This document shows positions 32,790-40,708 of a stretch of DNA of 48,363 nt, piece after piece. Origin of the DNA: Vicinamibacterales bacterium (GTDB lineage Bacteria > Acidobacteriota > Vicinamibacteria > Vicinamibacterales > Fen-181). The stretch is from NCBI GenBank assembly GCA_036504215.1, contig DASXVO010000074.1, forward strand, positions 1 through 48,363, read 5' to 3'. The position numbers and the translations under genes were made by a program. Position 1 is the first letter of the stretch. Each line of letters opens with the position of its first letter. Below the pieces are notes generated by a model. The model ran no database searches and had not been told where the DNA came from. It saw nothing but the letters and a program-made list of their open reading frames with translations.

Positions 32790-33941
32790 TCACTTGCGCA
32801 ACGTCTCGAGTGCCTTCTGCAGGATCGGATCGCCCGGCGGCGGCGTCGCGCCAAACTCCACGTCGGGCACGTCGACGGCGATCGAGGGCGTCAGTCCCTT
32901 CTCGTGGATCTGCGCGCCGGCTGGTGTCAAGTACCAGCCGTTCGACACGAGCATCGCGCTGCCGTCGGGCAACCGCACGAACTTCTGGACGGCGGCGCGT
33001 CCCTGGGTGTGTTCACCAACGAGTTGCGCGCGCTTGTTGTCGGCCAGCGCTGCGGCGAACAGTTCCGACGCACCCGAGGTGCCGTCGTCGACCAGCACCA
33101 CGGCGGGCAGCTTGACGACGCCGTCACCGGCCGCGGCCGCGACCTGCTGGCGCGCTGCGCCACGCATCTGCTTGACGCTGATCGTGCCGCTCGGCACGAA
33201 CAGGCGCGCGATGGCGATCCCGGCATCGTACGCGCCAGTGGCCGTGTCGCGCACGTCGACGACCAGGCCCGTCGCGCCGTTGCGGGCCAACTCCGCCGCC
33301 TGGCTCGCCACGGCGGCGGCGGCGGTCGGACCGAACGCGCTGATGCGGATGATGCCGGCCTGGCCATCGAGGCGTGACGTCACCTCGGCGCCGCCGAGGG
33401 TCTCGCGCGTGACCTCGACGGCGTGCGGGTCGGCGGCGTTGCCGCGGATGACGAGCAACGTCACCTTCGTGCCGGGGGCGCCGCGCAGCAGGCGGCGTCC
33501 TTCGACCACCGACATCTCCCGCGTGGGCTTGTTGTTGATCGCCCGCAGGAAGTCGCCGGCATGCAGGCCGGCCCGGGCCGCTGGCGAGTTGTCGCGGGTC
33601 GCAATGATGCGCAGGTAGTAATTCCGCGTCAACTCGATGCCGGTCTCACCGGTGGCCGTCTTGTCGCCACTCTCGAACAGCTGTACTTCGTCCGGTGGCA
33701 GGTATGCACTGTCGGCATCGAGTCCCTCTGCCAGGCCCCGCATCGCACCGCGCATCACGCGGCTCAGATTCGCCTCTTCGACGTAATTGCTCGAGATGAG
33801 CGACAGGACGTCCTCGAAGATGCGGAGGTGCGGATAGGCGTCCTGTCGCGCCGACACTCGGCCAAGCATGCCGCCGACCACCACGAAGGCAAGGATCGGG
33901 GCCGACACGAACAGGACAATCAGTCGAGTGCGGACAGTCAT
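32790..33941 (-). CDS. S41 tail-specific protease homologue with substituted catalytic dyad
   Basis: The 383-residue protein has an N-terminal signal anchor (LIVLFVSAPILAFVVVGGML), a PDZ domain (about 95-170) and an S41 fold. In CtpB and Prc the Ser nucleophile and Lys lie 25 residues apart in SASASE and GKGxVQ. Here the aligned stretch is DDGTSGASELFAAALADNKRA then HTQGRAAVQ, which puts Gly290 at the Ser position and Arg315 at the Lys position; Ser289 and Ser292 flank. It may be inactive, or use a shifted Ser. It follows the EnvC-like gene by 51 bp, the usual envC-ctp order, so a cell-wall role is likely. Confidence 0.85.
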   Translation of the reverse strand: MTVRTRLIVLFVSAPILAFVVVGGMLGRVSARQDAYPHLRIFEDVLSLISSNYVEEANLSRVMRGAMRGLAEGLDADSAYLPPDEVQLFESGDKTATGETGIELTRNYYLRIIATRDNSPAARAGLHAGDFLRAINNKPTREMSVVEGRRLLRGAPGTKVTLLVIRGNAADPHAVEVTRETLGGAEVTSRLDGQAGIIRISAFGPTAAAAVASQAAELARNGATGLVVDVRDTATGAYDAGIAIARLFVPSGTISVKQMRGAARQQVAAAAGDGVVKLPAVVLVDDGTSGASELFAAALADNKRAQLVGEHTQGRAAVQKFVRLPDGSAMLVSNGWYLTPAGAQIHEKGLTPSIAVDVPDVEFGATPPPGDPILQKALETLRK

Positions 33942-33992
33942 TCTGGGCTCTGGGTTCTGGACGCTGGACTCCGGGTGGCAGGCTTCGGCCGC

Positions 33993-35162
33993 CTACCGCC
34001 GCTCCTTCAGCCATTGTAAGGGATCGACCGGTTTACCGTCGATTCGCAACTCGAAGTACACGGCCGGGGTGCCGGCAGGACCGGCGCCCGCGGTGCCGAT
34101 GGGTTGGCCGGCGATCACGGTGGCGCCCTTCTGCACGCCGAGCGATCCGAGATAGCCGTAGAGGGAGAATGCCAGGTTGCCGTGATCGACGATGACGAGT
34201 TGGCCGAATCCGGTGAAGACGTCGGCAAAGGCCACGCGTCCCTCGTGGACGGCCCGCACGGGCGCGCCATCGGCGGAGGCAATCTCGATCCCGCTCTGGA
34301 TCGTCGAGGTTCCGAAACGCGGGTTGCGATGTCGGCCGAAGCGGGAGGTCACCGCTCCCAGGGCGGGCCACTCGATCTCGCCGCGGAACGGACGGATCGG
34401 GAGCATCACTGGCTCGGCCGCCGACGCCGCGCCGACGGCGGCGACGGTCTGTTCGACCTTCTGCCGTGCGGACTCCAACTCGCCAACCATCTGGGCCGCC
34501 AGGTCGCGGCGGGCGTCGATCTCACGCACCATCTCGGCACGTGCCTCGGCCGCCTGGGTGGCGCGTGCCGCCGCGCGTGCCGCATCGGCCTGCAGTGCCT
34601 TCAGCCGCGCCGACTGTTCGTCGAGCGCCGTTCTGGCTTTCCCAAGCTCCGCGAGCGACGCCGCGAACTGCGCGACGCGTCGCTGGTCCATCGCCGCCAG
34701 GGCCGAGACCATGCGCGCCGCGCGGCCGGCGTCCTGTACGTTGTCGATGCCCAGCAGCACCCGGGCGTAGCCGGGGCGCCCGAGCTTGTAGACGTCGACC
34801 ATGCGGGCGTCGAGACCAGGGCGTGCGGCGTCGATGGTCTGCTCGACGGTGCGGATCCGGACGGTCGCGTCCTGGATCTGCGCGGTGACGCGTGCGGCGT
34901 CGGCATCCAGCCTGCGGGCTTCCTCGACGCGCAGGTCGCGCTCGATCTCGAGCTTCCGCAGGTCGCCGAGCAGCGTGCGTTCCTGTCCGGCGAGCGCGTC
35001 GGCCTCACGCTGCAGGGCACGAATGCGATCGGCCGCCCGCGACGCGGTGTCGAGCGAGGAGGGCTGCTGCGCGGCAAGGATGGCGCCGAACGCGATCGCA
35101 ATGACGGCGGCGCAGGTGTTGGGGCGGGTCTGAAACCCGCCCCAACGTGTCTGGTGGTTCAG
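33993..35162 (-). CDS. EnvC-like murein hydrolase activator, degenerate LytM domain, no standard start codon
   Basis: From CTG 35162 the product is 389 residues: a possible signal helix AAVIAIAFGAILAAQQ, long coiled coils (about 35-240) and a C-terminal LytM domain. The domain resembles E. coli EnvC (SLYGYLGSLGVQKGATVIAGQPIG, YFELRIDGKPVDPLQWL) and lacks zinc ligands: HxGxD is QSGIE and the last His is Tyr, so it probably activates amidases rather than cutting wall. The first ATG (34802) would discard the signal peptide and much of the coil. No ATG, GTG or TTG occurs in frame back to the stop at 35199. CTG 35162 has GGAG seven bases upstream. A palindrome (35118-35146) encodes part of the N-terminus. 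Confidence 0.8.
   Translation of the reverse strand: MNHQTRWGGFQTRPNTCAAVIAIAFGAILAAQQPSSLDTASRAADRIRALQREADALAGQERTLLGDLRKLEIERDLRVEEARRLDADAARVTAQIQDATVRIRTVEQTIDAARPGLDARMVDVYKLGRPGYARVLLGIDNVQDAGRAARMVSALAAMDQRRVAQFAASLAELGKARTALDEQSARLKALQADAARAAARATQAAEARAEMVREIDARRDLAAQMVGELESARQKVEQTVAAVGAASAAEPVMLPIRPFRGEIEWPALGAVTSRFGRHRNPRFGTSTIQSGIEIASADGAPVRAVHEGRVAFADVFTGFGQLVIVDHGNLAFSLYGYLGSLGVQKGATVIAGQPIGTAGAGPAGTPAVYFELRIDGKPVDPLQWLKERR
35118..35146. repeat. perfect palindrome at the 5' end of the EnvC-like gene
   Basis: Arms gttggggcgggt and acccgccccaac surround loop ctgaa. If the CTG 35162 start is right, it encodes RWGGFQTRPN of the n-region; otherwise it lies in the leader. Confidence 0.75.
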
Positions 35163-35174
35163 GGTCGGTCTCCA

Positions 35175-35196
35175 GGGGCGGTTTTCAACCCGCCCC
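35175..35196. repeat. imperfect palindrome after the lipoprotein gene
   Basis: ggggcgg and cccgcccc arms around ttttcaa start two bases after the stop of the gene at 35199. It could protect or end that transcript; it resembles the palindrome at 35118-35146. Confidence 0.5.
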
Positions 35197-35198
35197 GA

Positions 35199-37256
35199 CT
35201 AGAACAACGGCTTGCCGTCGATTTCCTTCGGGATACCGACCCCAAAGTACTTCAGAACGGTTGGAGCGATATCGATGATGCGCGCCTGATCGGCGGTCAG
35301 CCTGCGGTTCGACAGCAGCGAGCCGGGGATCGTCTGGTAGTCGAACGAGCAGTGGTCGCCGCTCCACTTCTTCATGTTCGGGTAGAGCAGGCCGGCCGGC
35401 GAGCCGCCGAGCGAGGTTTGCCACGACACTCGGTAGCCGTCGACGAAGCCCACCTGCAGGTCCGGGGCGTTCGCGATGTACGGGCCGGCATACACATCGT
35501 CCCGCTTGTAGACGTTGCTGACGATACGCTGGCCGGTTTTCGGGTCCGTCATCGTGAGCAGCCGGGCGGAGAGCTCGTCGGCGAGGCGCTTGTAGTCCTC
35601 GCCCGGGTTCACGATCCCCTGGCCTTCGCGCCCCTTCATGTTGAAGTAGATCTGCCCGAGGCCCAGCGAGTAGGCGCGAGTGCGGGTCCAGTCCACGTTT
35701 TCCCAGAACTGGCCGCCGCCGCCGAACATGTCGTTCAGGTTCTTCGCGCCGACCTCCCTCCCGGGCCGCGCGATGTAGCCGTTCTCCACGAGCCACGTGT
35801 TCAGGTTCACGCCGTACTTGAACGAGTGGAAGCCGTGGTCGGACATGACGAAGACGAGCGTGTCGGGTTCGATGCGCGCGAGCACATCGCCCAGCAGTTG
35901 ATCGCACCGACGGTAGACGCGCTCGATCGAGTCGCCGTACTTCGCCGCGAGCGCCGGGTCGTACATCGGGTGCGTGGGGTCGATGAAGCGCCAGAACATG
36001 TGTTGTACGCGGTCGGTCGATTCGAGCACGCCGATGACGAGGTCGAACTTCTTCGAGTCGACCTCGTGCAGGATGACCTGCGCCCGGTCGTCGAACGCGC
36101 GGAACAGGTCGTCCATGAACGTCTTCTCGTCGATCCGGTCCTCGTTGAGCGGCCACGTGGCCTCGGCCCAGCCCAGCGTTCGGTACGTGCCGAGCCGTTC
36201 GTAGAGATCCTTCGAGAGGGACGCGGGCGACGAGATCGGCATGACCGGCGATTCCGGCCGCCAGTTGACGGGGGACATGTAGAGTTGCAGCTCGCCGTTT
36301 GCGCGCACGAGGAAGAACTGCGTCATGCCGTACAGACGGATCAGGAAGTTGACCCGGAACTCGAGCGGCACCCACTTGCTCCACTGGCTCTCGTTCAGGT
36401 GCACGGTGGTGCCCTGCACCTCGATGGTCGCGCTCTTGGCCTCGCGATTCCAGCGGATGCCGAACGGAACCCGCACGTCGCGCTTGGCCTCGAGGTCCAC
36501 CATCCTGGCGTGGTCGGCGTCGCCGAGGGTCGCGCCCTTCTTGCGCAGCTCTGCCATCTGCGCCTGGATGATCGGATTCGGCGCGCCCACGATCTCGCTC
36601 TGCGCCGTGTCGCCTTCGAAGACGAGCCGCTTGAGGATGCCGCCCTGCTCGGTGTTGCCCTCTTCGTAGCGGCTCAGGTCGGTGGCGAAGTAGGAGAAGG
36701 TGCCGACCGTGCCGCGAATGTCGGGCAGCGGAAGGCCGGAGAGCAGTTCGCCGGCGGGCACGTCTTCGGGCGGGAACGTGATGGGCACCGTCAGAATCGC
36801 CGACCGCACGCCAGCCTGGCCGGCGGTGACCCAGAACGACGTGCCGCCACGCAGCGTCGTGATCTTCGGGCGCCCGAGCGGAACGTAGTTCAGGAAGAAC
36901 TCCGGCATCTCCCGGCGCACCATCCCGAGGTCGGGCACGTACGTCTTCACGTCGCGCACGAGGAAGTCGAAGATGTTGTGCTTGGCCGCGTTGCCGCCGA
37001 TGGCGAACGACGCCCACGACGTCGGGGACTCCGGCGAGGTCGAGGTCTGGAGGCGGTAGAAACCACCTTGGCTGGCCAGTTTCTGGAAGTTGGGCAGCTT
37101 GCCCTCGCCCATCCACTTCTCGACGAGACGGGGATCCATGCCATCGAAGCCGAGGATCACCATCTTCTGTTTGAACTTGGCCGGGGCAGGCGTCGAACCG
37201 CAGGCGGCGGCAAGCACCAGCGCCAGCAGCGTGAGCACAAGACGTCGTGTGTTCAT
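35199..37256 (-). CDS. alkaline-phosphatase-superfamily (type I phosphodiesterase) lipoprotein
   Basis: The 685-residue precursor has a lipoprotein signal RLVLTLLALVLAAAC with the acylated Cys near residue 19. The mature part opens with VILGFDGMDPRLVEKWM and SPESPTSWASFAIG, giving the metal-binding Asp and the Thr/Ser nucleophile of phosphodiesterase/nucleotide pyrophosphatase enzymes, and continues with LVFVMSDHGFHSF for the second metal site. Such proteins hydrolyse phosphodiesters or transfer phospho-groups outside the cytoplasm; the substrate is not readable. An extended -10 (TGCTATACT) lies about 35 bases upstream within a palindrome. The EnvC-like gene follows 36 bp after its stop. Confidence 0.88.
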   Translation of the reverse strand: MNTRRLVLTLLALVLAAACGSTPAPAKFKQKMVILGFDGMDPRLVEKWMGEGKLPNFQKLASQGGFYRLQTSTSPESPTSWASFAIGGNAAKHNIFDFLVRDVKTYVPDLGMVRREMPEFFLNYVPLGRPKITTLRGGTSFWVTAGQAGVRSAILTVPITFPPEDVPAGELLSGLPLPDIRGTVGTFSYFATDLSRYEEGNTEQGGILKRLVFEGDTAQSEIVGAPNPIIQAQMAELRKKGATLGDADHARMVDLEAKRDVRVPFGIRWNREAKSATIEVQGTTVHLNESQWSKWVPLEFRVNFLIRLYGMTQFFLVRANGELQLYMSPVNWRPESPVMPISSPASLSKDLYERLGTYRTLGWAEATWPLNEDRIDEKTFMDDLFRAFDDRAQVILHEVDSKKFDLVIGVLESTDRVQHMFWRFIDPTHPMYDPALAAKYGDSIERVYRRCDQLLGDVLARIEPDTLVFVMSDHGFHSFKYGVNLNTWLVENGYIARPGREVGAKNLNDMFGGGGQFWENVDWTRTRAYSLGLGQIYFNMKGREGQGIVNPGEDYKRLADELSARLLTMTDPKTGQRIVSNVYKRDDVYAGPYIANAPDLQVGFVDGYRVSWQTSLGGSPAGLLYPNMKKWSGDHCSFDYQTIPGSLLSNRRLTADQARIIDIAPTVLKYFGVGIPKEIDGKPLF

Positions 37257-37276
37257 GTGAAACTCGGACCAGGAAG

Positions 37277-37300
37277 GTGCTATATCGAAAAGTATAGCAC
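37277..37300. promoter_or_regulatory. symmetrical TATA palindrome between divergent genes
   Basis: gtgctata and tatagcac form a perfect inverted repeat around eight bases. On the minus strand it supplies the extended -10 TGCTATACT (37291-37299) of the lipoprotein gene; on the plus strand it presents TGCTATAT. It could be a bidirectional promoter core or an operator. Confidence 0.55.
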
Positions 37301-37339
37301 GCGTTGAGGTTGCCCTTGCCGCCCCCGCCGGCCACCGGG

Positions 37340-37345
37340 TACCAT
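37340..37345 (+). promoter_or_regulatory. -10 element of ruvX, six bases before the start codon
   Basis: TACCAT with TTGCCG 18 bases upstream predicts a transcription start at or next to GTG 37352. It is the best example, with a -35, of the leaderless arrangement in this window. Confidence 0.55.
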
Positions 37346-37351
37346 TCCCGC

Positions 37352-37774
37352 GTGCGGGTGCTCGCCATTGACCTCGGTCGCCGTCGGATTGGGTTCGCCG
37401 TCAGCGACCCGAGCGGGTTGCTGGCGCGGCCGTTGGAGGTGGTGGCGGTCCCCCACGACAACGGACAGATGAGGGCCGTCCTCGAGGTCGTCGGCCGTCT
37501 GGCCGCGGAAGACGACGGGCTGGGCAAGGTGGTCGTGGGATGGCCGCGGCGGTTGGACGGAACGGCGAACGACGAGACGCCGCGCGTCGAGGCGTTTGCC
37601 GAGATGTTGCGGACGCGGATCAGCCAGCCGGTCGTCCTGCAGGACGAGCGGCTCTCGAGCGTCGAGGCGGAGAGTCGACTCGCGGTGCGCGACCGGGACT
37701 GGCGCAGTCGGAAGAAGAAGCTCGACGCCGCCGCCGCCGCGGTGATCCTGCAGGATTATCTGGACGGGCAGTAG
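37352..37774 (+). CDS. ruvX: Holliday junction resolvase-like / pre-16S rRNA nuclease YqgF
   Basis: The 140-residue RNase H-fold protein opens with RVLAIDLGRRRIGFAVSD, the first catalytic Asp region, then VVVGWPRRLDG, VVLQDERLSSVEAE and ends DAAAAAVILQDYLD. YqgF proteins mature the 5' end of 16S rRNA; a junction resolvase role is older and less certain. GTG 37352 is chosen since TTGCCG (37316-37321), 18 bases, TACCAT (37340-37345) and a six-base gap precede it. mltG follows 120 bp downstream, a common pairing. Confidence 0.92.
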   Translation: MRVLAIDLGRRRIGFAVSDPSGLLARPLEVVAVPHDNGQMRAVLEVVGRLAAEDDGLGKVVVGWPRRLDGTANDETPRVEAFAEMLRTRISQPVVLQDERLSSVEAESRLAVRDRDWRSRKKKLDAAAAAVILQDYLDGQ

Positions 37775-37894
37775 GCAGGTCACGGGTCACACGGAGCCCG
37801 CACGTCGAGCATGGCTTCAGAGCCTGCGCTTCAGGGCGGGACGTGCTGCCTTGGTTCTCTCCGTGGAACTCCGAGTTGATAGCTGGAACGAACC

Positions 37895-38941
37895 GTGGGA
37901 CGTCGAATCATCAGGTTTCTCTTCGTGCTCGTGCTCCTCGTCATCGTCGCGGGGGCGGCGGGGGCGTGGTTCGTCTTCGAGCGCGTGTCGGCGCCGTACC
38001 GAGGCTACGGCGGAGTGGAGCAGTTCGTCGACCTGGTTCCGGGGGACGGGACGCAGGTGATCGGACGGAAGCTCGTGGACGCCGGCGTCGTGCGCGACCG
38101 CTGGGTCTTCCGTCTCGCGCTCTGGCGCTCGAACGCCGCCCGTCGCCTGATGGCCGGGGAGTACAGGTTCGACCGCCCGATGACGCCGCTCGAAGTCGTC
38201 GAGAAGCTGGCTCGAGGCGACGTGTACCTCCGTGCCATCACCTTCCCGGAAGGGCTGAACATCACGGAGATGAGCCGTCTCTTCGAGTCGCACGGGTTTG
38301 GCCCGGCCTCGGACTTCGTCAAGGCTGCGCGCCGCGCCGAACTCATTCACGATCTCGACCCGGCCGCCCGCGATCTCGAAGGCTATCTGTTTCCCGAAAC
38401 CTACACGCTCTCGCGCCGCGCCGGCGCGCCCGAACTCGTGCGCCTGATGGTGGCGCGCTTCCACCAGGTGTTCTCACCCGATCTCGGGCAGGCGGCGGCG
38501 TCTCACGGACTGAGCGTGCGCCAGGCGGTCACCCTGGCGTCGGTCGTCGAGAAGGAGACGGCCAGGCTCGAGGAGCGGCCGACGGTGGCGGGCGTCTACC
38601 TCGAGCGCCTCCGGATCGGCATGGCGCTCCAGTGCGATCCGACGGTCATCTTCGCGCTCCAGATCGCGGGGCGCTACCGCGGCAACCTGACGAAGGACAA
38701 CCTGGCGTTCGATTCACCCTACAACACGTACCGGTACCGCGGCCTGCCGCCCGGTCCCATTGCCGCGCCGAGTCGGACGTCGCTCGAGGCTGCCGCAAGT
38801 CCCGCAGCGACGTCCTACCTGTACTTCGTCAGCCGCAACGACGGCTCGCACGAATTCGCGCGCACCCTCGACGAGCACAATCGGAACGTCTTCAAGTACC
38901 AGGTCCAGTACTTCAGGCAGAAGCGCCAGGGTCAACGGTAG
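37895..38941 (+). CDS. mltG: endolytic murein transglycosylase MltG
   Basis: MltG cuts nascent peptidoglycan strands at the inner membrane. The 348-residue protein has one N-terminal helix (RFLFVLVLLVIVAGAAGAWFVF), a LysM-like region, FPEGLNITEMSRLF, LEGYLFPETYTL and the catalytic Glu in LASVVEKET, then GMALQCDPTVIFAL and NTYRYRGLPPGPI. Length is typical. The start is GTG 37895. It lies downstream of ruvX and converges on nadK with one base between the stops. Confidence 0.95.
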   Translation: MGRRIIRFLFVLVLLVIVAGAAGAWFVFERVSAPYRGYGGVEQFVDLVPGDGTQVIGRKLVDAGVVRDRWVFRLALWRSNAARRLMAGEYRFDRPMTPLEVVEKLARGDVYLRAITFPEGLNITEMSRLFESHGFGPASDFVKAARRAELIHDLDPAARDLEGYLFPETYTLSRRAGAPELVRLMVARFHQVFSPDLGQAAASHGLSVRQAVTLASVVEKETARLEERPTVAGVYLERLRIGMALQCDPTVIFALQIAGRYRGNLTKDNLAFDSPYNTYRYRGLPPGPIAAPSRTSLEAAASPAATSYLYFVSRNDGSHEFARTLDEHNRNVFKYQVQYFRQKRQGQR

Positions 38942-38942
38942 G

Positions 38943-39821
38943 TCATCTCTCGGCCCACTTGAGTTTCTCCCGCAGCACGCTGAAGTAGCTGTGGGAGGCG
39001 GACTGGACGAGGCGGACCGGCGTCTGGTTTCGCGCCACGCGGATCGTGTCGCCCGGGCGCAGGCCGACGCCGCTCTGTCCATCGAGCGTGAGGAACACCT
39101 CCTGGGTCGGGTCGTGGACCGTCGGGATGACGGAGACGGACTCCGAGGCGGGGATGACCACGGGCCGGTTGCTGAGCGTGTGCGGCGCAATCGGCGTCAG
39201 CACCAGCGCGTCCACGGCCGGATGGAGGATCGGGCCGCCGGCCGACAAGTTGTACGCCGTGGAGCCGGTGGGGCTCGCGATGATGAGACCGTCCCCGTTG
39301 AAGGCCGCGACGAACTCGCCGCCGACCGACACCGACAGTTCGATGATGCGTGACAGCGCACCGCGCGTGACGACGACGTCGTTGAGGGCCATGTGCTCGG
39401 CAACGCACTGCCCGTCGCGGACGACGCCGGCGCGGAGCACCATCCGCTCGTCGAGGGCGGCCGTCTCGGCGATGGCCGCCTCGAGCGAGGCGTACAGCTC
39501 GGGCAACGCGATCTCGGTGAGGAAGCCGAGGTGGCCGAAGTTGACGCCGAGGATCGGAATGTCGCGTCCGGCCTGGCTCACGCGGTCGGCCATCGCGAGC
39601 AGCGTGCCGTCCCCGCCGAGGACCAGCAGGAGGTCGGCCAGGCGCGGTAACTCGTCGCGCGTCGCGGTTCGGTGCGCGCACAGCGACGGGGCGAGTTGGG
39701 CCGTGTCGACCTCGAAGATCGGTTCGACACCCCGCGCATCCAACCAGGCGGCGATCTCCACGAGGTGGCTGGCGACCGACTCCAGCCGGATCTTCGCCAC
39801 GACGCCGACACGCTTGACCAT
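38943..39821 (-). CDS. nadK: NAD kinase
   Basis: NadK makes NADP from NAD and ATP. The 292-residue protein has the GGDGTLL signature (residues about 70-76), ILGVNFGHLGFLTEI, MALNDVVVTRG and the SPTGSTAYNLSAGGPI loop for NAD binding. GAGG precedes the ATG. It follows tlyA by ten bases in the conserved tlyA-nadK order; recN, often next, is not here, since mltG converges. Confidence 0.96.
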   Translation of the reverse strand: MVKRVGVVAKIRLESVASHLVEIAAWLDARGVEPIFEVDTAQLAPSLCAHRTATRDELPRLADLLLVLGGDGTLLAMADRVSQAGRDIPILGVNFGHLGFLTEIALPELYASLEAAIAETAALDERMVLRAGVVRDGQCVAEHMALNDVVVTRGALSRIIELSVSVGGEFVAAFNGDGLIIASPTGSTAYNLSAGGPILHPAVDALVLTPIAPHTLSNRPVVIPASESVSVIPTVHDPTQEVFLTLDGQSGVGLRPGDTIRVARNQTPVRLVQSASHSYFSVLREKLKWAER

Positions 39822-39831
39822 GATGCCCTCG

Positions 39832-40566
39832 CTACCTTCGTCTCAGATGCAGCAGGAACTCCCGATTGCCCTCGGCCCCCGTGATGGGCGAAGGCGTCAT
39901 CGCGAGCCGCGCCAGTCCGGCGACCGCTGCCGCCTCGGTGACCCGTTCGACGGCGCGCGCCTGCACGTCCGGATCCCTCACGATGCCCTTCTTCCCGACC
40001 TCGCCGCGTCCGGCTTCGAACTGCGGCTTCACGAGCGCGATCACGTCGCCGCCGGGCCGCAGAACGCCTGGCACCTGAGGCAGGATCTGGGCCAGCGAGA
40101 TGAACGACACGTCGACCGTGACGAGATCGACCAACCCCGGCAGGTCGGAGGGCCCGAGGCGTCTCGCGTTGAATCCCTCGATGACGACCACGCGCGGATC
40201 ATTGCGCAGCGTCCAGTCGAGTTGCCCATGCCCGACGTCGAGCGCGATCACCCGGACGGCCCCCCGTTTCAGCATCACGTCGGTGAAGCCGCCGGTGGAG
40301 GCGCCGATGTCGAGCGCCTCGCGGCCCGCGACCGCCACGTTAAAGGTGTCGAGCGCGTGCGCGAGTTTCAGGCCACCACGTCCGACGTACGGATGATCGG
40401 GTTGAACGAGCGCCAGATCCGCGTCGAGCGCCACTGGCGTGCCCGCCTTCGACACGACCGCGCCACCCACCGTCACCTGCCCGGCGAGGATCAACGCCCG
40501 CGCCCGCTCGCGCGAGGGCGCCAGCCCGCGTTCGGCAACGAGCAGATCGAGGCGCGTCCGCTTCAT
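39832..40566 (-). CDS. tlyA: TlyA-family rRNA 2'-O-methyltransferase
   Basis: TlyA methylates ribose of 16S and/or 23S rRNA; some homologues act as hemolysins. The 244-residue protein has an N-terminal S4 RNA-binding domain (RLDLLVAERGLAPSRERA) and an FtsJ-type fold with ALDIGASTGGFTDVML. The K-D-K-E tetrad is visible in YVGRGGLKL, VDVSFISL, VKPQFEAGR and NREFLLHL. It lies between the prenyltransferase gene and nadK. A 142-bp gap (40567-40708) precedes it; dxs, usually there, is absent and nothing coding is seen. Confidence 0.93.
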   Translation of the reverse strand: MKRTRLDLLVAERGLAPSRERARALILAGQVTVGGAVVSKAGTPVALDADLALVQPDHPYVGRGGLKLAHALDTFNVAVAGREALDIGASTGGFTDVMLKRGAVRVIALDVGHGQLDWTLRNDPRVVVIEGFNARRLGPSDLPGLVDLVTVDVSFISLAQILPQVPGVLRPGGDVIALVKPQFEAGRGEVGKKGIVRDPDVQARAVERVTEAAAVAGLARLAMTPSPITGAEGNREFLLHLRRR

Positions 40567-40708
40567 TCAGATCTTCAACCGAGAGCCTCCGGTCTCCATG
40601 CCGAGGAGCAGGCCTGACGGTCCGTCCCGGACACTCCGGACTGCGCTGCGCCCTCTTCGTGCGCTGTGTCACCCGTGATCCGCCTACGTCCCTGGCCGCG
40701 GTTGATCG

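Noticed and set aside
34104-37307. 1067-codon plus-strand open frame
   Set aside because: It is antisense to the EnvC-like and phosphodiesterase genes, both of which have clear domains. No ribosome site or recognisable domain is present.
40567-40708. Remnant of dxs between ispA and tlyA
   Set aside because: No frame in the 142-bp gap shows DXS-like residues such as the thiamine-diphosphate motif.
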